Source of the DNA: Burkholderia sp. FERM BP-3421
Lineage (GTDB): Bacteria; Pseudomonadota; Gammaproteobacteria; Burkholderiales; Burkholderiaceae
Length of the DNA: 64,000 nt
Reading direction: 5' to 3'
NCBI RefSeq assembly: GCF_028657905.1
Contig: NZ_CP117782.1
Coordinates: forward strand, 1,488,001 to 1,552,000
Positions 25,921 to 34,816 of the stretch are shown here, in pieces. Numbering within the stretch: position 1 is the first letter of the stretch; the number at the start of each line of letters is the position of its first letter. The position numbers were made by a program, and so were the translations under genes. Below the pieces are notes generated by a model. It was not told the DNA's origin. It saw nothing but the letters and a program-made list of their open reading frames with translations, and did no database searches.

Positions 25921-27021
25921 TCAGCCCGCGCGGGCGGCGATCTTCGGCGTCGTGGTCGACACGTCGCCGCATTGCCCGCGGTGGCGCAGCGCATGGTCGA
26001 TCAGCACCAGCGCGAGCATCGCCTCCGCGATCGGCGTCGCGCGGATCCCGACGCACGGATCATGCCGCCCGAAGGTCTCGACGACGGCAGGCTCGCCTGC
26101 CTTCGTGATCGAGCGGCGCGGCGTGCGGATGCTCGACGTCGGCTTGATCGCGATCGACACTGTGACGTCCTGGCCGCTCGAAATCCCGCCCAGCACCCCG
26201 CCCGCGTGATTGGTGACGAAGCCGTCCGGGGTGAGTTCGTCGCCATGCTCGGAGCCGCGCTGCGCGACGCTCGCGAAGCCCGCGCCGATCTCGACGCCCT
26301 TCACGGCGTTGATGCCCATCATCGCATGCGCGATGTCGGCGTCGAGCCGGTCGAACAGCGGCTCGCCCCAGCCGACGGGCACGCCCGACGCGACCACGTT
26401 GATCCGCGCGCCGATCGAGTCGCCGTCCTTGCGCAGGGCGTCCATGTAGTCCTCGAGCGCCGGCACGATCTCGGCGTTCGGCGCGAAGAACGGGTTCTCG
26501 CGCACGTGTGCCCAGTCGACGAATGGCACGTCGATCTCGCCCAGCGCGCTCATGTAGCCGCGCACCTCGACGCCGAAGCGCTCGCGCAGCCACTTCTTCG
26601 CGATCGCGCCTGCGCCGACGACGGGCGCCGTCAGGCGCGCCGACGAACGGCCGCCGCCGCGGTAATCGCGGATACCGTATTTCTGCCAGTACGTGTAGTC
26701 GGCGTGACCGGGGCGGAACGACTCGGCGATGTTGCCGTAGTCCTTGCTGCGCTGGTCGGTGTTGCGGATCAGCAGCGCGATCGGCGCGCCGGTCGTCACG
26801 CCCTCGAACACGCCGGACAGGATCTCGACGTGGTCGGGTTCCTGGCGCTGCGTGACATGGCGCGAGGTGCCCGGCTTGCGGCGATCGAGTTCGAACTGCA
26901 CGTCCGCCTCGGTCAGCGCGAGTCCCGGCGGACAGCCGTCGATCACGCAGCCGATCGCGGGACCGTGCGATTCGCCGAAGGTCGTGACAGTGAAAAGCGT
27001 ACCGAGGGTATTGCCGGACAT
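25921..27021 (-). CDS. aroC: chorismate synthase
   Basis: AroC converts EPSP to chorismate, the last step of the shikimate pathway, using reduced FMN. The 366-aa protein has all three signatures: GESHGPAIGCVIDGCPPG at the N-terminus, YRGGGRSSAR in the middle and RHDPCVGIRATPIAEAM near the C-terminus. The ATG at 27021 (MSGNTLGTLF) is the standard start; the longer upstream frame is antisense-type noise. It lies about 100 bp after the MFS-acyltransferase gene. Confidence 0.97.
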   Translation of the reverse strand: MSGNTLGTLFTVTTFGESHGPAIGCVIDGCPPGLALTEADVQFELDRRKPGTSRHVTQRQEPDHVEILSGVFEGVTTGAPIALLIRNTDQRSKDYGNIAESFRPGHADYTYWQKYGIRDYRGGGRSSARLTAPVVGAGAIAKKWLRERFGVEVRGYMSALGEIDVPFVDWAHVRENPFFAPNAEIVPALEDYMDALRKDGDSIGARINVVASGVPVGWGEPLFDRLDADIAHAMMGINAVKGVEIGAGFASVAQRGSEHGDELTPDGFVTNHAGGVLGGISSGQDVTVSIAIKPTSSIRTPRRSITKAGEPAVVETFGRHDPCVGIRATPIAEAMLALVLIDHALRHRGQCGDVSTTTPKIAARAG

Positions 27022-27122
27022 GGGAGCCGTCCAAAAAAGAAATACGGGGAAACCGCCATTATGCCAGCGGCCCCGCCCGGTGCGGGAAACCGCGGTGGGC
27101 GGGGCTGGGCGGGCGGCCCGCG

Positions 27123-29057
27123 CTACTTGCGCACGCCGCGCAGCTCGGTCACCGCCGCCTGCAACGCCTCCGGCGTCGCCGCAGCGGCGCTCAACGGCTC
27201 GCCGACGGCCAGCGTCAGCCGGCTCATCACGCCGCGCGCGATCGGGCGCGGCAGCTCCGCGCCCTGATCGTGCGAGAACACGCTGCCCCACAGCCCGCGC
27301 AGCGCCATCGGCACGACGGGCACGCTCGCGCGCCGCAGGATCTCGGTCACGCCGCGGTGGAACGGGTTGATGTCGCCCGTGCGGGTCAGCTTGCCTTCCG
27401 GGAAGATGCAGACGAGCTCGCCCTCGGCCAGCGCCGCCGCACACGCATCATAGGCGCGCTCGAGCAACGCCGGATCCTCGTGGCGCGGCGCGATCGGGAT
27501 CGCCTTCGCATGGCGGAACACCCAGCTCGCGAACGGCGTCGAGAAGATCCGGTGATCCATCACGAAGCGGATCGGCCGCGGGCTCGCCGCCGCGATCACG
27601 AGCGCGTCGACGTAGCTGACGTGGTTGCACACGAGCAGCGCCGCGCCGGTTTCCGGAATCCGCTCCGCGTGGACGGTGCGCACCCGGTAGAACGTGTGCA
27701 CGAGCACCCACGCGAGGAAGCGCAGCAGGAATTCCGGCACGAGCAGATAGATGTACGACGCGACCACGACGTTGAGCAGCCCGGTCACGAGGAACAGCCC
27801 CGGAATGCCGACGCCCGCCTTGGTGAGCAGCATCGCGAGCAACGCCGAGACGATCATGAACAGCGCATTGAGGATGTTGTTCGCGGCGATGATCCGCGCG
27901 CGATGGGTCGGGGCACTGCGGCTCTGGATCAACGCGTAGAGCGGCACGCTGTAGAAGCCGCCGAACATCGCGAGCAGGAACAGGTCGACGAGGATCCGCC
28001 AGTGGGCGAGATCCGCGAGGAATTCGCCGACGCCCAGCAGGTGATCGCGCACGGGCAGCGCGTGGCTCGCGAAGTACAGCTCGATCGCGAACGCGCTGAT
28101 GCCGAGCGAGCCGAGCGGCACGAGCCCGATCTCGACGCGCCGGCGCGACAGCTTCTCGCACAGCAGCGAACCGATGCCGATGCCGAGCGAAAAGGTGGCG
28201 AGCAGCACCGTGACGACGTCCGGATTCGCGGACAGCACGTCCTTCGCGAAATTGAAGAACGAGGTCAGGAAGGTCGCGCCGACGAACCACAGCCACGAGA
28301 TGCCGAGCAGACTCAGGAACACCGTGCGGTTGCCGGCCGCGAGCCGCAGGTTGCGCCAGGTCTCGGACACGGGATTCCAGTTGATCACGAGGTCGGGCTG
28401 CGGCGCCGGCGTCGGCGGTACGCGCGACGCGACCAGCCGGCCGATGACCGCGATCACGACGCAGCTCGCGGCGAGCAGCACCTCGCCGCGCCCGTCGATC
28501 CCGGCCGCCGCGCCGCCGATGAGCGTGCCGATCAGGATCGCGACGAAGGTGCCCATCTCGACGAGGCCGTTGCCGCCCACCAGCTCGCGGTCGTCGAGGT
28601 GCTGCGGCAGGTACGAGTACTTGACCGGCCCGAACAGCGTCGAATGCATGCCCATCATGAACGTGCACAGATAGAGCAGCGGCGCGGCATGCGTGACGAA
28701 CCCCGCCGCGCCGACCAGCATCAACGCGATCTCGAAGCTCTTGACGAAGCGCGTGAGGCGCGCCTTGTCGTATTTGTCGGCGATCTGGCCGGAGGTCGCC
28801 GAGAACAGCACGAACGGCAGGATGAAGATCGCGGAGATCAGGAACGCGGCGGTCTTCGCATCGACGCCGCTGAAGCGGGCCGTATGGTAGGTGACGAGCG
28901 ACGTGAAGCCGATCTTGAAGACATTGTCGTTGAGCGCGCCGAAGAACTGCGTCAGGAAAAACGGCGCGAAGCGACGCTCGCGCAGCAGATCGAACTGCGA
29001 CGCGTGCGGCCGCCGCGCATCGCGACGCGCGGCGGAAACGGAAGTGTGATCACTCAT
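27123..29057 (-). CDS. LplT-type MFS transporter fused to a PlsC acyltransferase
   Basis: The 644-aa product joins an MFS permease of the lysophospholipid-flippase type (residues about 25-420, about 12 helices, N-terminal FFLTQFFGALNDNVFKIGF) to a PlsC-like acyltransferase (about 440-640). The acyltransferase has the HX4D motif in CNHVSYVDAL and FPEGKLTRTGDINPF. E. coli uses separate LplT and Aas proteins to retrieve and reacylate lysophospholipid. Here transport and acylation domains are fused, but the AMP-binding acyl-ACP synthetase part of Aas is absent. Substrates are inferred. The start is taken at ATG 29057 (MSDHTSVS); a TTG two codons upstream is less likely. Confidence 0.9.
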   Translation of the reverse strand: MSDHTSVSAARRDARRPHASQFDLLRERRFAPFFLTQFFGALNDNVFKIGFTSLVTYHTARFSGVDAKTAAFLISAIFILPFVLFSATSGQIADKYDKARLTRFVKSFEIALMLVGAAGFVTHAAPLLYLCTFMMGMHSTLFGPVKYSYLPQHLDDRELVGGNGLVEMGTFVAILIGTLIGGAAAGIDGRGEVLLAASCVVIAVIGRLVASRVPPTPAPQPDLVINWNPVSETWRNLRLAAGNRTVFLSLLGISWLWFVGATFLTSFFNFAKDVLSANPDVVTVLLATFSLGIGIGSLLCEKLSRRRVEIGLVPLGSLGISAFAIELYFASHALPVRDHLLGVGEFLADLAHWRILVDLFLLAMFGGFYSVPLYALIQSRSAPTHRARIIAANNILNALFMIVSALLAMLLTKAGVGIPGLFLVTGLLNVVVASYIYLLVPEFLLRFLAWVLVHTFYRVRTVHAERIPETGAALLVCNHVSYVDALVIAAASPRPIRFVMDHRIFSTPFASWVFRHAKAIPIAPRHEDPALLERAYDACAAALAEGELVCIFPEGKLTRTGDINPFHRGVTEILRRASVPVVPMALRGLWGSVFSHDQGAELPRPIARGVMSRLTLAVGEPLSAAAATPEALQAAVTELRGVRK

Positions 29058-29137
29058 GCGCAAGAACGCCGCGGCCCGCTGCCATGCGATCGCGCACGTT
29101 GGTCTGTTTCAGGGATGGGCGGGCGGGCCCGCGGGCT

Positions 29138-29602
29138 TCAGGTGGGAAGCGGCTTGTGGACCTCGTCCTCGGGCTCCGGCCAATCGCGGATATACGCCTT
29201 CAACATGCGGTTCTCGAAGCTCTGCGCCTCCACCACCGTCTTCGCGACGTCGTAGAACGAGATCACGCCCATCAGCACCCGCTTGTCGAGCACCGGCATG
29301 TAGCGCGCGTGGCGCTCCAGCATCATCCGCCGTACTTCGTTGACGTCGGTTTCCGGCGTACAGGTGAGCGGCTCGTCCATGAGCTTGCGGACCTGGGCGT
29401 CGCCGATCGCGCCGCCGTTGTCCTTCAGGCGCAGGATGATCTCGCGAAACGTGAGCATGCCGACGAGATCGCCGTACTCCATCACCACGAGCGAGCCGAT
29501 ATCGTGCTCCGCCATCGTGTCGACCGCATCGCGCAACGGCGTATCGGGCGTCACGGTAAACAGCGTATTGCCCTTGACTTTGAGAATGTCGCTGACGCGC
29601 AT
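29138..29602 (-). CDS. tandem CBS-domain protein
   Basis: This 154-aa protein consists of two CBS domains, residues about 8-62 (TPLRDAVDTMAEHDIGSLVV) and 75-135 (EVRRMMLERHARYMPVLD). Such pairs bind adenosyl nucleotides and usually act as sensors in other proteins; free-standing pairs have no fixed role. No other domain or membrane segment is present. It is 80 bp upstream of the MFS-acyltransferase gene on the same strand. The divergent intergenic region beyond it holds a tandem repeat. Confidence 0.9.
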   Translation of the reverse strand: MRVSDILKVKGNTLFTVTPDTPLRDAVDTMAEHDIGSLVVMEYGDLVGMLTFREIILRLKDNGGAIGDAQVRKLMDEPLTCTPETDVNEVRRMMLERHARYMPVLDKRVLMGVISFYDVAKTVVEAQSFENRMLKAYIRDWPEPEDEVHKPLPT

Positions 29603-29689
29603 CGTTGTCCCCTAGTGCATTCATGCATAACTGGCTTCCGATCCTAGCGGAAAGCCTGTTAAAAGGAAAGCGCATGGCCGTGCGGAAGA

Positions 29690-29759
29690 TGGCCGGTTGC
29701 GGAGGGCCGGTTGCGGGGGGCCGGTGTCGGACGGCCGGTTGCGGACGGCCGGTTGCGGA
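29690..29759 (+). repeat. five tandem copies of a 14-bp GC-rich unit
   Basis: The unit CGGCCGGTTGCGGA occurs five times in direct succession. The last two copies are identical and the first three differ by one to three bases. It lies in the noncoding gap between the CBS gene (minus) and the DUF962 gene (plus), about 75 bp before the latter's start. A 14-bp unit cannot encode a periodic peptide, which supports a noncoding minisatellite that may vary in copy number. Confidence 0.85.
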
Positions 29760-29832
29760 TGCCGCCTCGCCGCCGCACAATGGGAAAGCACGCGCGTACC
29801 ATTTGCGACGCATCGCGCCCAAGGAGATCGCC

Positions 29833-30153
29833 ATGGCCCACCCCGCCCCCACCGAGCGGTTCGCGAGTTTCTCGGAGTTCTACCCGTTCTACCTGGGCGA
29901 GCATCGCAACGTCACCTGCCGCCGGCTGCATTTCATCGGCTCGCTCGGCGTGATCGGCTGCGTCGCGATGGCGCTCGCGATGGACAACTGGCTGTGGCTG
30001 CCCGCCGCGGTCGTCTGCGGCTACGGGTTCGCGTGGATCGGTCACTTCTTCTTCGAGAAGAACCGCCCCGCCACCTTCCGCCATCCTTTCTACAGTCTGA
30101 TGGGCGACTGGGTGATGTTCAAGGACATCTGCACCGGCAAGATCGCGATCTAG
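29833..30153 (+). CDS. DUF962/Mpo1-like membrane protein
   Basis: The 106-aa protein matches the DUF962 (Mpo1-like) family: SFSEFYPFYLGEHRNVTCRR followed by LHFIGSLGVIGC and GYGFAWIGHFFFEKNRPATF, with two to three hydrophobic helices. The conserved His residues in LHFIG and IGHFFFEKN correspond to those that bind iron in yeast Mpo1, a dioxygenase of 2-hydroxy fatty acids; activity in bacteria is largely untested. AAGGAGATCGCC precedes the ATG. A longer open frame upstream runs through the tandem repeat and is not coding. Confidence 0.85.
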   Translation: MAHPAPTERFASFSEFYPFYLGEHRNVTCRRLHFIGSLGVIGCVAMALAMDNWLWLPAAVVCGYGFAWIGHFFFEKNRPATFRHPFYSLMGDWVMFKDICTGKIAI

Positions 30154-30170
30154 CCCCCTCGCCCACCGCC

Positions 30171-31487
30171 TCAGGCCGCCGGATCCGGCCGCACGGCGGG
30201 ATCCGCCCCGGCCGCGCCCTCGGCGTCCGTCGCCGCGGCCGCCCGACGGCTCGCCAGCAAGGTCGCGAGCGGCACCGCCAGCCGGTCGCTCGCGAGCGCA
30301 TCCAGCAGCAGCGCCTGGTCAAACGGTGTTTTGCTGCGCTGCAACTGATACACCAGCTCGCCCCGATCGACCACCATCACGTCGAACAGGTCCGCCACGC
30401 TCAATTCCGCCGGGTTCACCAGCAACACGTAACGCGGCGCGGCGTCCCGCTCGTTCTGCAGGCGCGCGACCCATTCCCGCTCCTCCATCGTCGCCAGCAG
30501 CCGTTGCGCGGTTTCCATGTCGCAGCGCACCATCAGCGCGAGCCGCGCGGCCGTGTGGCCGGCGCGCCCCGCGTCGCGCGCATCGGACAGGCGCGCCAGC
30601 AGTTCGAGCGAGTCGAGCAGGTCGCTGCCCGGATAGCGGATCCGGTGGAACTGCCCGATCCGGATCGCCGGCAGCGCCGACGCGATCATCGCGCCGCCCA
30701 GCGCGATGAACCAGCTCAGGTACATCCACAGCAGGAACATCGGCACCGCCGCGAACGCGCCGTACACGGCGGTATAGGTCGGGATGCGCCGCACGTAGTA
30801 GCCGAAGCCGCGCTTCGCCAGTTCGAACGCCAGCGCCGCGCAGATCCCGCCCACCACCGCGTCGCGCCACGCGACCGCGCAGTTCGGCAGGTACACGTAG
30901 AGCAGCGTGAACGCGAGCACCGTCAAGGGCAGCGACGCGGCCGTCAGCATCCATTCGAAGACGGGCGGCGTGGTCGAGGTGCCCGCGAACGCGAGCGATT
31001 TCGTGAACAGATAGGACGAGATCGACAGGCTCACGCCGAACAGCAGCGGCCCGAGCGTGATCAGCGCCCAGTAGGCGAGCACCCGCTGCGCGAACGGGCG
31101 CGGCTTGCGCACGCGCCAGATCACGTTGAACGCCGACTCGACCGTCATCATCGTCATCACCGCGGTCACCACGAGCACGATGATCCCCGCCGTCGTCAGC
31201 CCTTTCGCCTTCGAGGCGAACTGGTTCAGATACTTGAAGATCTGGTTGTTGAACTGCGCGGGCATCAGGTGATCGGCGAGGAAACCCTGCAGCGAATTCT
31301 GGAACGACGCGAAGATCGGGAATGCGGTGAACAGCGCGAACGCCACCGTGACGAGCGGCACGAGCGCGAGCATCGTCGTGAATGTCAGGCTGCCCGCGAC
31401 CTGCGGGATGCGATCCTCGGCGCTGCGCCGCGCGGCGAAGCGCGCGAGGCGCCGGATGGTGTCGAGGTCCACGCTCAACTTCGGCAA
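30171..31487 (-). CDS. YihY/BrkB family inner-membrane protein
   Basis: The 438-aa product has the six-helix YihY core (residues about 30-285) with AGSLTFTTMLALVPLVTVAF, VESAFNVIWRVRKPRPFAQR and YGAFAAVPMFLLWMYLSWFI. A cytoplasmic C-terminal extension of roughly 150 residues carries a winged-helix-like region (ARLALMVRCDMETAQRLL) and an Ala-rich tail. The family was once misnamed ribonuclease BN; its role is not settled. It faces wrbA across an 88-bp divergent gap. Confidence 0.88.
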   Translation of the reverse strand: MPKLSVDLDTIRRLARFAARRSAEDRIPQVAGSLTFTTMLALVPLVTVAFALFTAFPIFASFQNSLQGFLADHLMPAQFNNQIFKYLNQFASKAKGLTTAGIIVLVVTAVMTMMTVESAFNVIWRVRKPRPFAQRVLAYWALITLGPLLFGVSLSISSYLFTKSLAFAGTSTTPPVFEWMLTAASLPLTVLAFTLLYVYLPNCAVAWRDAVVGGICAALAFELAKRGFGYYVRRIPTYTAVYGAFAAVPMFLLWMYLSWFIALGGAMIASALPAIRIGQFHRIRYPGSDLLDSLELLARLSDARDAGRAGHTAARLALMVRCDMETAQRLLATMEEREWVARLQNERDAAPRYVLLVNPAELSVADLFDVMVVDRGELVYQLQRSKTPFDQALLLDALASDRLAVPLATLLASRRAAAATDAEGAAGADPAVRPDPAA

Positions 31488-31548
31488 CGGCTTTCTCCTT
31501 CTGCTTGATGCGGCACGGGCCGCCGCGCGCGGCGGCGGCTTCAGCCCC

Positions 31549-31554
31549 TATAAT
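31549..31554 (+). promoter_or_regulatory. probable -10 element of wrbA
   Basis: TATAAT lies 21 bases ahead of the wrbA ATG in the divergent gap with the yihY-type gene. The -35 region is GC-rich and does not match TTGACA, so an activator or another promoter could contribute. The short leader leaves little room for a ribosome site. Confidence 0.45.
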
Positions 31555-31575
31555 AGCCGCTCACTCCAGTGGCCT

Positions 31576-32172
31576 ATGAAAGACATCCTCGTGCTCTACT
31601 ACAGCCGCCACGGCGCGACCCGCGAGCTGGCGCTTGCGATCGCGGGCGGCATCGACAGCGTGCCCGGCGCCCAGGCGCGCATTCGCACCGTTCCGGCCGT
31701 CTCCGCCGTGTGCGAGGCGACGCAGCCCGACATCCCGTCCGACGGCCCGCCCTACGCGGAGCTGCGCGACCTCGAGGAATGCGCGGGCCTCGCGCTCGGC
31801 TCGCCGACGCGCTTCGGCAACATGGCCGCGTCCCTCAAGTACTTCCTCGACGGCACCACGCCGCAGTGGCTGTCCGGCGCGCTCGCCGGCAAGCCCGGCT
31901 GCGTGTTCACCTCGACCGGCAGCCTGCATGGCGGCCAGGAATCGACCCTGCTGTCGATGATGCTGCCCCTGCTCCATCACGGCATGCTGATCGTCGGCAT
32001 CCCGTACACCGAAAGCACGCTCGCCACGACCCAGACGGGCGGCACCCCGTATGGCGCGTCGCACTTTTCGCGCGCGCATCAGTCGGGCATCTCGGCCGAC
32101 GAAAAGACCCTCGCCGCCGCGCTCGGCGCGCGACTCGCGCGCGCCGCGCTGCAGTTGAGCGCCGCGTCGTGA
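31576..32172 (+). CDS. wrbA: NAD(P)H:quinone oxidoreductase, WrbA type
   Basis: The 198-aa flavodoxin-like protein reduces quinones by two electrons with FMN and NAD(P)H. The FMN phosphate loop is YYSRHGATRELA (residues 8-19), GSPTRFGNMAASLKYFLD follows, and the third FMN contact is TSTGSLHGGQESTLLS. These are WrbA hallmarks. Its TGA overlaps the GTG start of the next gene (GTGA), so the two are translationally coupled. Confidence 0.94.
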   Translation: MKDILVLYYSRHGATRELALAIAGGIDSVPGAQARIRTVPAVSAVCEATQPDIPSDGPPYAELRDLEECAGLALGSPTRFGNMAASLKYFLDGTTPQWLSGALAGKPGCVFTSTGSLHGGQESTLLSMMLPLLHHGMLIVGIPYTESTLATTQTGGTPYGASHFSRAHQSGISADEKTLAAALGARLARAALQLSAAS

Positions 32173-32576
32173 GCGCCGCGCCCCCACCCGCCGCCGCGCG
32201 TCCCGGTCTCGCCCTCGCCGCGGCGGCCCTGCTCGCCGCGCTGATCGCGCTGTCAGTCGCCTGGGAGATCTGGCTCGCGCCGCTGCGCCCGGGCGGCTCC
32301 GCGCTGATGCTGAAGGCGGTGCCGCTCGCGCTCGCGCTGCCCGGCGTCTGGCGCCGCAGCGTGTATACCCTGCAGTGGGCGTCGATGCTGATTCTGGTCT
32401 ATCTTGCCGAAGGGATCGTGCGCGGCATGACCGATACGGGCCTGTCCGCGACGCTCGGCTGGCTCGAAACCGCGCTCGCCCTCGGCTTTTTCGCCGCCGC
32501 GCTCGCCTACGTCGCGCCGTTCAAGCGCGCGGCCAAGCAACGCGCGCGCGATCGTTCCCGACCCTCCCGCTCCTGA
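32169..32576 (+). CDS. DUF2069 family membrane protein
   Basis: The 135-aa protein starts at a GTG that overlaps the wrbA stop. It has about four hydrophobic segments (LALAAAALLAALIALSVAWE, LALALPGVWRR, MLILVYLAEGIVRGMTD, LGFFAAALAYVAPFKR), and its YLAEGIVRGMTD block is typical of DUF2069. The family sits next to wrbA in many proteobacteria and its function is unknown. The C-terminus is short and basic, probably cytoplasmic. Confidence 0.85.
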   Translation: MSAAPPPAAARPGLALAAAALLAALIALSVAWEIWLAPLRPGGSALMLKAVPLALALPGVWRRSVYTLQWASMLILVYLAEGIVRGMTDTGLSATLGWLETALALGFFAAALAYVAPFKRAAKQRARDRSRPSRS

Positions 32577-32581
32577 CCGTC

Positions 32582-34000
32582 ATGACCGCCTCCGCCTTCC
32601 TCGACGCCTGCCGCCAGGCCATCGGCGCCGACCACGTGCTGACCGACCCGCACGACACCGCGCCGTTCCTCACCGATTGGCGCCGCCGCTACCAGGGCGC
32701 GGCGTGCGCGGTGCTGCGGCCCGCCACGACCGAGGAAGTGGCGGCGCTCGTGAAGCTCGCCGTCGCGCACCGCGTCGCGCTCGTGCCGCAAGGCGGCAAC
32801 ACCGGGCTCGCGGGCGGCGCCACGCCCGATGCGAGCGGCGCGCAGGCGGTGCTGAGCGTCGCGCGGCTGAACCGCGTGCGCGCGCTCGATCCGCACAACA
32901 ACACGATCACCGTCGAGGCGGGCGTGATCCTCGCCGAGGTCCAGGCGCGCGCCCGCGAGGCGGAACGCCTGTTCGCGCTGAGCCTCGCGGCGGAAGGCAG
33001 CTGCACGATCGGCGGCAATCTCGCGACCAACGCCGGCGGCACCGCGGTGCTGCGCTACGGCAACGCGCGCGAGCTGTGCCTCGGGCTCGAGGTGGTGACG
33101 CCGCAGGGCGAGATCTGGGACGGCCTGCGCGGCTTGCGCAAGGACAACACCGGCTACGACCTGCGCGATCTGTTCATCGGCGCGGAAGGCACGCTCGGCA
33201 TCATCACCGCGGCCGTGATGAAGCTGCACCCGCGCCCCGCCGCCCAGGTGACGGCGCTCGCCGCGCTCGACTCGCCGCATGCGGCCCTTGATTTCCTCGC
33301 GCTCGCGCAACGCGCGGCAGGCCCGCTGCTGACGGGCTTCGAGCTGATGTCCGATTTCTGCATGAAGCTGGTCGGCAAGCACTATCCGCAGCTGCGCTAT
33401 CCGTTCGAGCACGCGCATCCGCAGACCGTGCTGCTCGAACTGTCCGACAACGAAAGCGAGGCGCATGCGCGCGCGCTGTTCGAGACGTTGATGGAAGAGG
33501 CCTTCGAGGCCGGCCAGGTGGTCGACGCGGTGGTCGCCGAGAACCTCGCGCAGTCGCGCGCGTTCTGGGACCTGCGCGAGCACATCCCGCTCGCGCAGGC
33601 CGACGAGGGGCTCAACATCAAGCACGACATCGCGGTACCGATCTCGTCGATCGCCCGCTTCATCGACGAGACCGACGCGGCGATCCAGCAGGTCGCGCCC
33701 GGCGCGCGGATGGTGACCTTCGGCCACCTCGGCGACGGCAATCTGCACTACAACGTGCAGACGCCCGAAGGCGGCGACGCGAAGCGCTTTCTCGCCGACT
33801 GCCAGGCGCCGATCAACCAGGTCGTCTATGAGAACGTGCACCGCCACCGCGGCACGATCAGCGCCGAGCACGGCATCGGCCAGCTGAAGATCGACGACGC
33901 GCAACGCTACAAGTCGGCGGTCGAGATCGGGCTGATGCGCACGCTGAAAGGCGCGCTCGATCCGCTCAACCTGATGAACCCCGGCAAGGTGCTGCGCTAG
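32582..34000 (+). CDS. FAD-linked oxidase, GlcD/D-2-hydroxyacid dehydrogenase type
   Basis: The 472-aa flavoenzyme has the PCMH FAD-binding domain (VPQGGNTGLAGGATPDASGA near residue 65, and GNLATNAGGTAVLRYGNARE) and the FAD-oxidase C-terminal domain (FGHLGDGNLHYNVQ, ending SAEHGIGQLK and MNPGKVL). Enzymes of this type oxidise D-lactate, glycolate or D-2-hydroxyglutarate. No GlcE or GlcF subunit lies nearby, so a single-subunit D-2-hydroxyacid dehydrogenase is more likely than glycolate oxidase. It starts five bases after the DUF2069 stop. Confidence 0.9.
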   Translation: MTASAFLDACRQAIGADHVLTDPHDTAPFLTDWRRRYQGAACAVLRPATTEEVAALVKLAVAHRVALVPQGGNTGLAGGATPDASGAQAVLSVARLNRVRALDPHNNTITVEAGVILAEVQARAREAERLFALSLAAEGSCTIGGNLATNAGGTAVLRYGNARELCLGLEVVTPQGEIWDGLRGLRKDNTGYDLRDLFIGAEGTLGIITAAVMKLHPRPAAQVTALAALDSPHAALDFLALAQRAAGPLLTGFELMSDFCMKLVGKHYPQLRYPFEHAHPQTVLLELSDNESEAHARALFETLMEEAFEAGQVVDAVVAENLAQSRAFWDLREHIPLAQADEGLNIKHDIAVPISSIARFIDETDAAIQQVAPGARMVTFGHLGDGNLHYNVQTPEGGDAKRFLADCQAPINQVVYENVHRHRGTISAEHGIGQLKIDDAQRYKSAVEIGLMRTLKGALDPLNLMNPGKVLR

Positions 34001-34019
34001 CCGCGCGAGGAGTCCGACC

Positions 34020-34811
34020 GTGAAAATCCGCGTGCTGTCCGACCTGCATCTCGAAGGCAATGCGCCCGACGCGATCCCGTACGCGCAAGCCGACCTCGTC
34101 GTGCTCGCGGGCGACATTCACAATCATGCGGAAGGCTTGCGGTGGGCGGCCGAGACCTTCGATCCGGCGACCCCGGTCGTCTACGTCCCCGGCAATCACG
34201 AGTACTACGACGGCGAATTCGGCGCGCTCGAGGCCGCGATGCGCGACACCGCGCAGGCGCTCGATCACGTGCACTACCTGAACAACGCGACCTTCGTCGA
34301 TCCCGACGGCCGGTTCCGCGTGCTCGGCACGACGCTGTGGAGCGATTTCGCGCTGTTCGGCGACACCGCCGCGGCGTGCGACGCCGCGCGCAAGGTCATG
34401 CTCGATTTCAGGGGCGTGATTCAGGTGGACTGGCCGCACGGCGTGCCGCGCGACTTCGCGCCGGACGACGCGATCGCGCTGCATCGCACCGCGCGCGCCT
34501 GGCTGGAGGCCGAACTCGCGCGCCCCTTCGCGGGCCGCACGATCGTCGTCACGCATCACGCGCCGCACCGGCTGAGCCTCGCGGCGCGCTATGCGGACGA
34601 TCCGGTGTCGGCGGGCTTCGTCAGCGACCTCGACGCGCTCGCGCGCGCGCCGGTCGCGCTGTGGCTGCACGGCCACACTCATACGTCATTCGACTACACG
34701 ACGCCGGGCGGCACCCGGGTCGTCTGCAATCCGCGCGGCTACCTGCACCGCCGCACCGGCGAACGCGAGAACCCGTCGTTCGCCTGGGACACGGTCGTCG
34801 CGCTCGACTGA
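34020..34811 (+). CDS. metallophosphoesterase
   Basis: The 263-aa protein has all five calcineurin-type metal motifs in order: DLHLEGN (N-terminus), GDIHNH, GNHEYYD, THHAPH and HGHTHTS. It probably binds two metal ions and hydrolyses a phosphoester; the substrate is unknown. I use the GTG at 34020, preceded by GAGGAG, since it gives the expected KIRVLSDLHL start. It follows the FAD oxidase by 19 bp and is probably in the same operon. Confidence 0.9.
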   Translation: MKIRVLSDLHLEGNAPDAIPYAQADLVVLAGDIHNHAEGLRWAAETFDPATPVVYVPGNHEYYDGEFGALEAAMRDTAQALDHVHYLNNATFVDPDGRFRVLGTTLWSDFALFGDTAAACDAARKVMLDFRGVIQVDWPHGVPRDFAPDDAIALHRTARAWLEAELARPFAGRTIVVTHHAPHRLSLAARYADDPVSAGFVSDLDALARAPVALWLHGHTHTSFDYTTPGGTRVVCNPRGYLHRRTGERENPSFAWDTVVALD

Positions 34812-34816
34812 ACGCG

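Noticed and set aside
29605..29832. N-terminal extension of the DUF962 protein
   Set aside because: It runs through the 14-bp tandem repeat and lacks a ribosome site, whereas ATG 29833 has AAGGAGATC and begins where family similarity begins.
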